Shown piece after piece: positions 1 to 9,500 of a stretch of 64,000 bases of DNA. The position numbers were made by a program, and so were the translations under genes. Source of the stretch: a virus; the IMG/VR virus record IMGVR_UViG_3300033148_002122, positions 52,753 to 116,752 of that record; one strand, 5' to 3'. A model generated the notes under the pieces. The model saw only the letters and a list, made by a program, of their open reading frames with translations. It made no database searches and was not told the origin of the DNA. How positions within the stretch are numbered: the stretch's first letter is position 1; every line of letters begins with the position of its first letter.

Positions 1-2
1 TT

Positions 3-3000
3 AAGGGTGTTCTAGGAACGGGGGTTGGTAGGCACAGTGTATCTAGGTATGATAAATTCTTGCCTAGTGATAGGAATTTTTTAGAAGAAGTTATTACTGA
101 AATTCGTAGGGAATTATCTACTCAAATTAGTGACACTACTTCTCTTCATCAACAAATAACCCAACAAGTATATGTTCCTAATACTAAGACATCTGCTGTT
201 AACGTTAACTACTTGCCTGTAGATTTTAGAGCAGCGGGTGAGTATAAACCTACTAATAGCCTTGATGGTCCTCTTGAGTTAAAATATGAAGGGTATATTA
301 ATAGAGTAATTGTACACCGTAATACACCTGGAATTGATGGCACAACAGCGATTAACGTTAAGATAGATGGAACAAGTATTTTGGATGGACTCATAACTAT
401 AGGATCTGATGAAACAGCAGCAACAGTAGTTACTGATTTTACATCAACATACTACGAAATTGATAGCAATCTAACGGTTGATATTATAGATGTTGAGGCA
501 AATGCATCCGACCTAATGGTTACTGTTGAGCTAGCTTTTCCATTCCAGTCTAATGTATTTCTAGCTAATTTTTCACTAACAGGCAGAGGAAGTATAACTG
601 AGAATCTAGATGGTTTCTTCATAGTACCATTCGAATCAGAGTGGAAATATTGGCAAGGAGTTACTGATTCTACTAGCTTAGGTCAGTACAGCATTACTGC
701 CCATAGACTGGATACAACTACTAGTGCCGGTCCAACAACTTTTCCTGCTCCTGGTGAAGCTAGTGCTAGTTTGAATGAAAACAGGATACAACCTGGGGAA
801 CTATTTAGTGTGTCTGTTAACGAGGTTCCTTCTTCCGGTGAAGATATGAGGGCAACACTTACGTTTAATAGAAGAATACCAGAGTACTATGCTATAATGG
901 ATTTTCAGGCGATGGGTAATTACTATGTAACAGAGAATGCTGATATAGCTCGATATATTCCAGAAAATATAACAATTAAGGATGTATACCTAACTAGATC
1001 AACCGGAGGAACAGATAATACATCTGTTTTCACACTTAATGATGATGGTGTTGAGATAGCTAGGGTATACATTGACAGCAGTACGGCTATTTATGATAGT
1101 ACAGGTTGTCATGTTTCACCAGAAGTTGAGGTGGCTGCTGGGTCTTACCTAACGCTTGATATTATTGGTGTTGAGGATGGGGTGCCATCAGACGCAAGAT
1201 GTATGGTTGTATATGATGTATCAATACCAACCACACCAATAGGTTTAGCCGATTCAACAGAAACGGCAGAACTTAGAAATAGCTTTATTTCACTGGACAG
1301 CAGTGTTGCAGACATATCGACTCATCTTGGTCTAGTTGATACTACAGCTTCAAACACACTGGCTAGTCTTAATAGTATTGATAGTACAGTAAGTGATATA
1401 CTTAGTAGACTAACTTTACTAGATACTACAGCGTCCCAACTAACTGATGAATACCTGGAGTTGGACGCTACTGTAGACTATATATTATATAATCAGTTGC
1501 TAAACAACAACTTATTGATTCAGTTTGGTAATGACCTAGATAGTTTTGATAGTACTTTGGCTGAGATGTCTGTAGGTCTTGGTATTTTTGATAGTACTAT
1601 ATCAGAGATGTCAGATAAAATTATTGAAATAGATAGTACAGCTTCTGAGATATCTTCTAGAATAAATATAATAGATAGTACTACTGCTGAAATGTCTATA
1701 AAACTTATAGCACTAGATAGCACTGTATCTGAGTTATCTGCTGTAGTTGGTGACACACCTGAATATGATTATGTTGACCTAGACACATCGTATGGAAAAC
1801 CTGTCCATCAACCTGGAAGGTTATTCTGGGATGACGATAATAAAACTGTTGCGATGTACACTGATAGTACTGAGGTTACACTACAGATAGGACAAGAGGA
1901 TTGGACTCGGGTTAAAAACGAAACAGGGAATACTATTGTTAATGGCAGGGCAGTAAATGTTGTTGGAGTAAATGGTAACGGCATACCTCTAGTTGATTTC
2001 GCACACGCAGGTGATAGTACATACAATCATTGTCATGGCCTAATGACTCACAATCTTGAAACTGGTAACATAGGTTATATGGTATCTCGCGGTATTATCC
2101 ATGATATTGATACTTCTTGGCTTTCTGCTGGTGATCCTCTTTATCTTTGTGATTCTACGGCTGGTCTGTACGGAACTACTATACCAACTGCTGCTGCGTC
2201 TGCTATACAGGAGATTGGTGTTGTTTTAGAATCAGGTGTTTCTGGATCTGCTCTAGTACATCCACACGCACCATCTAGAAATTCAGAACGAGCATTTGAA
2301 AGATCTTGGGCTATAACAAGTCTCAGTGGTGCGTCTGGAGACTACTACTTTGGTGGATTTTACAAACACGGTGGTACTCACGATGATTTTAGTGGAGTAG
2401 TTAACTTTGGAAGTGCTAACGTATCGTATGCTGCACATTTCTTTGTTGTTCTTGGTGCCTCTACTGTTGATGAGTTAACAATACATGTCACTGGAACATC
2501 TATAAACGACAACGGTGACAGAGCTACTAGTGACACTGAAGATATTGTAATTCCAACACTAACTTCTGTTAATGCATATTTCGAGACTAGTAAGAAGTGG
2601 TTAGGTCAAATTTCTGTAACTGTTACAGGTGGAACAGCGAAAGATTGTAATTATGGGTTCTCCAAATATTGGGATAACAATAATAACGCATTCCAACTAA
2701 TAGGTCTTGAAGTAACGGGGTTAGCTGGAGCGTCAGATACTGGTATAGAAATAAGATTGATTCATCACACTAGCTCTGGATGGACGTATAACGCAGGAAG
2801 TTCCGCTGTACCCGCAGTCTTGGCATCAATGTCTACTGACCACTCAACAGAGAGTAGGGTAGCTTCGGGTGAGGAATTTGCATGGAAACGTTCTAACTTA
2901 GATACGTCTGTAGCTGGTGGAGATTCTGAAGGAACAATCTTTTTTATTACTACCACGGTTAACGATGCCGTTGAAGTTGGAACAGCAATGATTAGAATTA

Positions 3001-3023
3001 TTACGGATATTACTAGCCAATAA
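3..3023 (+). CDS. Tail fibre / appendage protein, 5' end cut by the window
   Basis: The reading frame is open from position 3 to the stop at 3023, so the gene begins left of the window. The first possible initiator inside it, TTG at 60, lacks a good ribosome-binding site and the residues before it look like ordinary protein. Seen: beta-rich N-terminal parts, then a coiled coil made of eleven 14-residue units (1296-1757), a glycine-rich middle part and a beta-rich C-terminal domain. The tripeptide DST occurs 12 times, with many DTT/DSS variants. Beta domains separated by a coiled coil are usual in trimeric phage fibres, which is the basis for the call; I recognise no named family. It is first of seven co-directional virion genes, and the next start follows after 9 bases. 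Confidence 0.7.
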   Translation, partial: KGVLGTGVGRHSVSRYDKFLPSDRNFLEEVITEIRRELSTQISDTTSLHQQITQQVYVPNTKTSAVNVNYLPVDFRAAGEYKPTNSLDGPLELKYEGYINRVIVHRNTPGIDGTTAINVKIDGTSILDGLITIGSDETAATVVTDFTSTYYEIDSNLTVDIIDVEANASDLMVTVELAFPFQSNVFLANFSLTGRGSITENLDGFFIVPFESEWKYWQGVTDSTSLGQYSITAHRLDTTTSAGPTTFPAPGEASASLNENRIQPGELFSVSVNEVPSSGEDMRATLTFNRRIPEYYAIMDFQAMGNYYVTENADIARYIPENITIKDVYLTRSTGGTDNTSVFTLNDDGVEIARVYIDSSTAIYDSTGCHVSPEVEVAAGSYLTLDIIGVEDGVPSDARCMVVYDVSIPTTPIGLADSTETAELRNSFISLDSSVADISTHLGLVDTTASNTLASLNSIDSTVSDILSRLTLLDTTASQLTDEYLELDATVDYILYNQLLNNNLLIQFGNDLDSFDSTLAEMSVGLGIFDSTISEMSDKIIEIDSTASEISSRINIIDSTTAEMSIKLIALDSTVSELSAVVGDTPEYDYVDLDTSYGKPVHQPGRLFWDDDNKTVAMYTDSTEVTLQIGQEDWTRVKNETGNTIVNGRAVNVVGVNGNGIPLVDFAHAGDSTYNHCHGLMTHNLETGNIGYMVSRGIIHDIDTSWLSAGDPLYLCDSTAGLYGTTIPTAAASAIQEIGVVLESGVSGSALVHPHAPSRNSERAFERSWAITSLSGASGDYYFGGFYKHGGTHDDFSGVVNFGSANVSYAAHFFVVLGASTVDELTIHVTGTSINDNGDRATSDTEDIVIPTLTSVNAYFETSKKWLGQISVTVTGGTAKDCNYGFSKYWDNNNNAFQLIGLEVTGLAGASDTGIEIRLIHHTSSGWTYNAGSSAVPAVLASMSTDHSTESRVASGEEFAWKRSNLDTSVAGGDSEGTIFFITTTVNDAVEVGTAMIRIITDITSQ
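1296..1757 (+). repeat. 42-bp-period coding repeat: eleven 14-residue coiled-coil units
   Basis: Eleven consecutive 42-base units encode 14-residue blocks. Most begin with DST, DTT, DSS or DAT, followed by two heptads with hydrophobic residues at regular positions, for example DSTISEMSDKIIEI and DSTTAEMSIKLIAL. The sixth unit lacks the opening Asp. Ser is coded by both AGY and TCN codons, so the pattern is kept at protein level and is not recent DNA expansion. It is best read as a parallel, probably trimeric, coiled-coil shaft of about 154 residues. Confidence 0.8.
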
Positions 3024-3032
3024 GGAGCTAAA

Positions 3033-3626
3033 ATGACAACTTTTTATACGCTCGATTCTAGAGCTAAAATAATTCAAGTGCAGGACAGCACAGGAGGAGA
3101 TCCTTGGGATTCGACTAGCTGGCCTGAAGAAGATTCTACCAGTACCCAAGAGTCAACTTTTACTATAGAGGGGCACAGGGATAACGTACCCTACGCTGCC
3201 GAACCGTTTGATTCTACGGCTGTTTGGGAGCAACTACCTTGTATCTTCCAGTGTCCATCAGGGCATGTTGCGTATATTACTTCAGCAACACTTCTCTATT
3301 GGGTAGCTGATGCCGATGGTCAAAATTATGGTTCTGGAGACAGTACTTTCGGGTGGAGGGGTTTTGCAAACTTTAGATTCTACACAACGGGTATGCCACT
3401 AGATACCACTTCATCAGTATGGGCACCAACAAACGTGTTCCTGCCTGTGGTATGCAGTCAGGACAATCCTTATGGAAGTAAAACATGGCATTTCACAGAT
3501 GCAGCCCAGCCATTAAATAGACCATTACGTGCAGGAGAGTCACTTGATTTGCGAGTTCGTCCACATGATGGTCCTATAAATCACTGTCAGGCAATTTTTA
3601 CTGGATATTTAGTAGCGGAAGCGTAA
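3033..3626 (+). CDS. Small beta-rich virion protein (DST-rich)
   Basis: A 197-residue protein that I cannot assign to a family. It starts after AAGGAGC, 9 bases beyond the previous stop. The sequence is rich in aromatic and beta-forming residues and has no signal peptide or membrane segment. Its C-terminal part (GESLDLRVRPHDGP) has the look of a compact beta sandwich. DST appears five times in 197 residues, the highest density in the window. Its position between two fibre genes suggests a structural or fibre-associated protein; this is inference from context. Confidence 0.6.
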   Translation: MTTFYTLDSRAKIIQVQDSTGGDPWDSTSWPEEDSTSTQESTFTIEGHRDNVPYAAEPFDSTAVWEQLPCIFQCPSGHVAYITSATLLYWVADADGQNYGSGDSTFGWRGFANFRFYTTGMPLDTTSSVWAPTNVFLPVVCSQDNPYGSKTWHFTDAAQPLNRPLRAGESLDLRVRPHDGPINHCQAIFTGYLVAEA

Positions 3627-3643
3627 TATAAGGGGAGACTAAA

Positions 3644-6544
3644 ATGTATAACAATTGGTATGGTGAGACTGATTCTACTGTTTTGCTAGGGAATATCAGA
3701 GATGAAAATCCAGCACTTGGTGTTTCAGGTACTGTAGCTAACACGGACTTCTTTGCTACCTATATTGGTCAGCCACTTATTGATTTGGCTACGGTATTAG
3801 GTCCATCACCCTCACACGCCGCAAGCAATATTTATCGTGCTGGTGGCCGTGGTGGATTTCCACTAATACAGATTCCTTCTACATCTCCAGAAATTACTAA
3901 TGATACTGATAACAGATACTGTCAGTACGAAGAGGATATTGAATCTCTATTTACTACGGCAGATATTGGTAACGGAGATCAAATACTTGGGTCGTTTGCA
4001 GTAAGGTTTGAGGGCGTAGATTTCTTTGCAGAATGGAGTAATCTTACAGCGTATGAAACTGACAATGGTAAGTACGCAGTACATGTTGATAGAGAAAATC
4101 CAAATAGATCTTTTGGAACTATACCAAACTTCAATCTTACAGGATCTGATTCATCTAATTTTGAAGTATACTTTGAAAGAGGAGCAAGTGGTGGTGGGTC
4201 AGGACTTGCTGGTAATACTATAGTATTTGGTCCTTCTGGATCAGGCGCAGATTATTCTGATTGGAATACCATGCTTGCTTCTATTGAAACAAGTCTTGAC
4301 TCTACTAATCAGTATACTGTGTATGTGATGCCAGGGTTTTATGAAGTTTCAGATGCTACATGGAGTATTTTTGACATTAATGAGTATGATGGGTCAACAT
4401 ATAAACGAATGTTCTTTAAGAATCGTGTACCATCGTATCTTCATGTTGTAGGATTAAATAAAGATAGTGTTATATTTAATCTATCAACTAATTATTTTAA
4501 TAATGCACATAAACATGGATCGCCAACTTTGGATTCAACTACAGGAGGAATTAATCCGTCTGTATTCTTTGCTTCTCAATTTAGTTCTGTATCAAATCTA
4601 ACAATTAAGGTTAACAACGAATACGTTGCTCCTCCACCAGATTTTTTACTTCCAGTTCCAATAGCTTTTTATCCTGATTCTTCTACTGCCTATGTTAGTT
4701 ATTTTGAGGATTTTTTAGATATAGATTATGATAATTATATAGGAGCAACAGAGAGAAGTCCAGCCAAACTATTAAACTTGTTCTTATTCAGAGGAGAGAA
4801 CATAAACTTTGTTGTTAGTGGCTGGGGGAATTCAAACTCATGTGTATTTGCTGGTCATCACCGTTCAGCAGGATTAGTATCATCACAGGAAGCAGATTAC
4901 CCAAAATCTATTTATGACATCTTTCTTCTAGAAGGTGTTGATGTTTGGAGTAACTCATTTTTCTATTTTAACAGATGTAGTGTTAAAGATTCTCAGCAAG
5001 GTAAAGTTGGATTTGGACTTAACTACCATGATACAAACGGAATTAGTTCTAATGGTGAGACATTTTCTGCAAGCTATTGTAATCTTATAGTTGATAGTCT
5101 GTACTACGAGTTTGATATGATATTACCGGAAACAGAACATGCTGATTCTACGCACGGATGGGTTGTACCAAGTGCAAAGAAATTTGTAGTCAAGGTTGGT
5201 AAAGGTAGTATACCCTACGTAAAGATATTTAATAATTCTGTATTTACAGCTCCTAATTGTTTTGTTCCTAGTTCTGATTCAACATATCATCTTGGAAACA
5301 AGTTTAGTTTTTCATATACGGCACATATCCTAGATGGTTGGGAAAGTAATGAAGAAGTTTACCAACAGTATAGTGATTTTCCGTGTTTAGTATACGTTTC
5401 TAGCAACAATCAAATTGATCTATACTCTAATGACTTTAACAGAAAGTCTATACATTTTAATAACTGTGAGTTCAGAGTTACAGGACTAAATCACCCACAG
5501 CTTGGTAATGATAACCTTATTGATGGTGGAATAGGGGATATCCCCTATGTTGATACAACCGACTATATTTCTGAATTTTGTGTTGGAGTTAGTAGTCTTG
5601 GAGATGTAGACCTTGTATTTAACGGATGTAGATTTGAAAATCATATTGATTCTCCTTATTCTGGTTTGTTTGTAATAGGGTCAGACGCGAAGGTTTCCAC
5701 TTCATTGGATTCACTACCTATGCTAAACGAAGTACACCTTAATAACTGTACTGGAGAATCTATTGGCTACGGATTATTTAGTGTTTGTACTGGAAAAATA
5801 GAATCTATTGAGAGCTTTTATTCTAGGATTAACATATCTGGTGGAAGTTATACCTCATATAAATCTCCTATTGTAAAAACTACACACAGAAATTGGGAGT
5901 ACAACAGTTATAGCCCTGTAGACTATACAGGATTAAGAGTATACTCAAATGGTACAATATTTAGATACGCACCAGGACCACTGATTACAGGAAGTCTACA
6001 CACTAACGCAAGAAACGCTGCACCACTATGGCTTGATACAACTACTGTGGGTGGTGTATTTGAGTTTGACACTACTACTGATATGGCTGTATTTGAGAAC
6101 TGTTCATTTGGAACACCAAGTCTTAAGAATTATGCTGATATTGGTTACTTTGCGGCTCCAGGCGTATGGCTTGGTCTTGATAAAGACTTGGTTTCCGTGG
6201 ATAAGAACTATCAATTCGGAAGCATATTTATGTTTTATCAGGATAGCACATCCTGGTCTGAGGAGAGATTCCAGTTTAGTAACTGTACTTTCTCTAGCGG
6301 TATAATACCTCCGTTCAGATTAAACACAATATACTCCAAAGGAGATTTTGCTCCAGCACTTGTATCTGGATGTAGATTTTTTACTGATTCAACTATGAGC
6401 GATCTAATGTCAGAGAATTTATTAAACATAGATTCTGGTATAATAGGTATAACGACATACGACACGACTGATTTGGAAGTTACTGTGGATTCTAACTCTT
6501 ATAACCCCTTGTATATAAGGCATTATCCACGAATCTGGAGATAG
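3644..6544 (+). CDS. Tailspike-like protein with predicted right-handed beta-helix
   Basis: A 966-residue protein preceded by AAGGGGAG. After about 190 residues, NTIVFGPSGSGADYSDW followed by YTVYVMPGFYEVS resembles the entry to a pectate-lyase-like beta-helix. Beyond it come many short strand and turn units with repeated N-N-C or N-G-C steps (VHLNNCTG, FENCSFG, FSNCTF, VSGCRFF) typical of stacked rungs. Such folds are common in tailspikes that bind or cleave surface polysaccharide, but no catalytic residues could be identified, so enzyme activity is unproven. DST occurs seven times with extra DTT copies, as in the neighbouring virion proteins. Confidence 0.65.
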   Translation: MYNNWYGETDSTVLLGNIRDENPALGVSGTVANTDFFATYIGQPLIDLATVLGPSPSHAASNIYRAGGRGGFPLIQIPSTSPEITNDTDNRYCQYEEDIESLFTTADIGNGDQILGSFAVRFEGVDFFAEWSNLTAYETDNGKYAVHVDRENPNRSFGTIPNFNLTGSDSSNFEVYFERGASGGGSGLAGNTIVFGPSGSGADYSDWNTMLASIETSLDSTNQYTVYVMPGFYEVSDATWSIFDINEYDGSTYKRMFFKNRVPSYLHVVGLNKDSVIFNLSTNYFNNAHKHGSPTLDSTTGGINPSVFFASQFSSVSNLTIKVNNEYVAPPPDFLLPVPIAFYPDSSTAYVSYFEDFLDIDYDNYIGATERSPAKLLNLFLFRGENINFVVSGWGNSNSCVFAGHHRSAGLVSSQEADYPKSIYDIFLLEGVDVWSNSFFYFNRCSVKDSQQGKVGFGLNYHDTNGISSNGETFSASYCNLIVDSLYYEFDMILPETEHADSTHGWVVPSAKKFVVKVGKGSIPYVKIFNNSVFTAPNCFVPSSDSTYHLGNKFSFSYTAHILDGWESNEEVYQQYSDFPCLVYVSSNNQIDLYSNDFNRKSIHFNNCEFRVTGLNHPQLGNDNLIDGGIGDIPYVDTTDYISEFCVGVSSLGDVDLVFNGCRFENHIDSPYSGLFVIGSDAKVSTSLDSLPMLNEVHLNNCTGESIGYGLFSVCTGKIESIESFYSRINISGGSYTSYKSPIVKTTHRNWEYNSYSPVDYTGLRVYSNGTIFRYAPGPLITGSLHTNARNAAPLWLDTTTVGGVFEFDTTTDMAVFENCSFGTPSLKNYADIGYFAAPGVWLGLDKDLVSVDKNYQFGSIFMFYQDSTSWSEERFQFSNCTFSSGIIPPFRLNTIYSKGDFAPALVSGCRFFTDSTMSDLMSENLLNIDSGIIGITTYDTTDLEVTVDSNSYNPLYIRHYPRIWR

Positions 6545-6547
6545 TAT

Positions 6548-9500
6548 ATGAATAAACTTTCCTTTAAGTTATCTAGAAGAATAGACATTAATAGAGATTC
6601 ACAATTTATTAAGTGTGTTGAAACCCATAGTCTAGATAATACTATATATTATGAATTTTCTTACACTGAATCTAGTAGTGAGTATAGTTGGGCGTATAGA
6701 TACATAGAGGTAAAGGATAGTAACGTAGAAATTTCCATAAATAAATTACTTGAATTTAGTCTTATAGAGAGTGCTTCAATAGTAAATACTAATGACGAAA
6801 TGCTAGATATATCAGATAACGTTATAGCAGGGAGATGTCTCAGAACATGCTCTGGTCTTGCTGGTCAATACTGGGATGCCGCAGATATCTGGGGTGCTGG
6901 GTATGCCCAGGCTGTAACAGATTCGTCTGCTATGTTTTGTTTTAATCTAGTTGCAGGCTGCGCTGGTACTTCTTCTTCCAGTTACATAACAGGGTTAGTA
7001 GACTCAACCGTAACATTTATTGCTGGGTTTAGGGATCCGTTCTATACCCCTGAACAATTAACTGATTCAACCCATTATTTAGAACGTGCGGTATACTTCC
7101 CAACTAGATCTGTTGCACCAAATCATTCACTACAAAGGTATAAGGTTAGTGGAGTTGAATCGAGGGTTGAAGCCAATATACTATATATAGCTGCTGAACT
7201 TACGGAGGATGATGATACTGTGTTGTCTTCTACTGACGCACTATATAATCTTGGTATTAGATCAGGTATAGTATCAGATGGTATTCCAAATACAATATTT
7301 ATAGCCGGAATTTGTCATCATCTACACTGGTCAGCAAATAGTATTGATGGCTTGTGTATAGACGCTGATTACGAAAAGGGTGAGATGTTTATACCGGGAA
7401 CTTCTGTTAGGTCTAACTCTCTGGGGTGGAATATTGATGGTGTACAGGGTAAATCTGTAGGTATAGGTCAGAGTGATTCTACCGTAAATGTTGGTTTTGA
7501 GTTTGATGGTCTTACGTCTTATCCAGTTGAGCGATCAAGAATGGTGTTTGGGTCACAAGAAGGGAGTGGAATAGGTTTATTCCATCCAGATCTTGGTGGT
7601 GATGGTGATTCCACTCATGGTGTCTATCTGTATAACTTAGGATTAAATTCTGTTTTTGTTAATAATGCTAGAAAAATTCTTTACGGCGATGACTTACTAG
7701 GTTATACTGGACAGGGTTATAGCAGAGAACATGTGGAGGATTGGTCAATAGACGCAGGTAGTTCTTTTCATGTTATGAAAGTGTTTGGCATTGTTGGTGG
7801 AAGATGGAACGATAGCGGAACCCTTGGTGTAGCTCCTGGTTGTCATATGGACCCAGAATGTGTTAGAGGATATATCTTTGAATTAGTTGACTATGGCGTT
7901 GCTGACGTATATTCTTACTCACTAGAAAGTTCTTACCTATCAGACTACGGCACATTAACCTTTTATGATGTTGTTGGAGACACTGGTGCATACCCTATAG
8001 GGTCTGTAGCTAACTCCCTAACCGCTGGATACGCTGCTTCTAATGATGCTTGGTATCTTGTACCAGCATTTGGTAATGGTGGACACTACATTAATTTTGA
8101 TTCTGAAATAATAGGTATAAGTGCATTTTCTGTTTGGGACGGGACTAGTCCTGTGTATTCACACGGAGAGGCATTAACTTTTGTTTCTCCAGTACCTCAG
8201 TTAATTGCAGGTCCATACTATGATCCTAATGGTGCTACATTATTTGATAGTCATAGTTATGGTGAGTACGCAGGGCAGAGTTGTGCAACTCCTGCCGCTG
8301 CTGGTGGTATGTTATTATTAAAAGAGGCTAGACCAGAGCTATCTTATTTTGAGGCAAAGAATGTGCTTGCTAGTTCTTGTAGAAAGTTTCCAGACATGAC
8401 TGCCGAATCTGAGAATTGGCATCATCAGTTTGGTTATGGTAGACCGGATATGCTAGCAGCGTTTAATACAGATACAACAGAAACACCTTGTGCCCCACCA
8501 AGGGGGTTAATTGTTGATGGTGTTGGGAGAGATACACTGCTTTTTAGGTGGACAAACCCACACTACAAGCATTTTGAAAAAGTAAAGATATTAAGAAAAG
8601 ATGCTTTAGATCCAGGTACGTATGATACTTTTGCAAATTTACATAGTCTTTCTATCGAAGAACAGCCAGAAGGCATAGGCCAAGAAGAAAGTTTAGAATG
8701 GGTTGACACAATAACAACTTCCCCTCTTGGGTTGTCTGTTACCGATAGTACCTACTTTGGTAAAGTCCAACTGTATTTTGATTTTTGGGGCAGCAGCAGT
8801 TACATCAGTACGTTTAGTCACAATGGCATGGCCGAGTGGAATACCACGTACTATGATTTAATAAGCGCACCTGGAGATACTACGAGTAATGATTTCCCAA
8901 CGGGTATGCCAGAAGTTTATTTCAATTATGGTGGAACCGCACATGCTGCTATGTATGTTATTGATTCTACTGGTGACTGGTTTGGCTACTTCATAGACCA
9001 CATCCGCACAACCTGTGAGTACTTCTACGATCAAGGCAATCCCTTGTATGGTATTTTCCTTGATGATTTTGCTAATGTTATTAGTTGGTCCTACATTGTT
9101 GGTCCTGAGAAGACAAAAACATATGATCGTAATGGCGCACAAAATGATAGTTCTCATATATTCATAACTTGTCCCGAGTTATGGAGTTACTACATGGCTA
9201 GTGACTACTATCCGATATGGGGTGATGATAACTGGGAAGAAATGACCAAAACTGAACAGAAAGTTGTTACGATTCAGTGGTACTATGGTGTAATGAATGT
9301 CCAAATGGAGAGTCTAGAGCAGCAAGTGTGGGATATTATTAATAATTATTGTATACCTGACGGAAAGATGATTGTTAACGGTATTGGTAGAAGGCTCGAT
9401 GAGATAGGAGGGGGCCACCCCACGTATGGGAATTGGGTTCCAAGATACGGAACAACTAGGTTGTTCGAAGCCGCTGCCGAATTTGGTTATTCAAATCTTG

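Noticed and set aside
60-62. TTG at 60 as the start of the first gene
   Set aside because: The frame is open to position 3, the residues before it look like normal protein, and no ribosome-binding site precedes it. The gene is treated as cut by the window.
8858-9157. Minus-strand frame inside the 1711-residue gene
   Set aside because: It is a shadow of the virion gene in another frame, with no ribosome-binding site and an unlikely composition. Many similar frames were left out.
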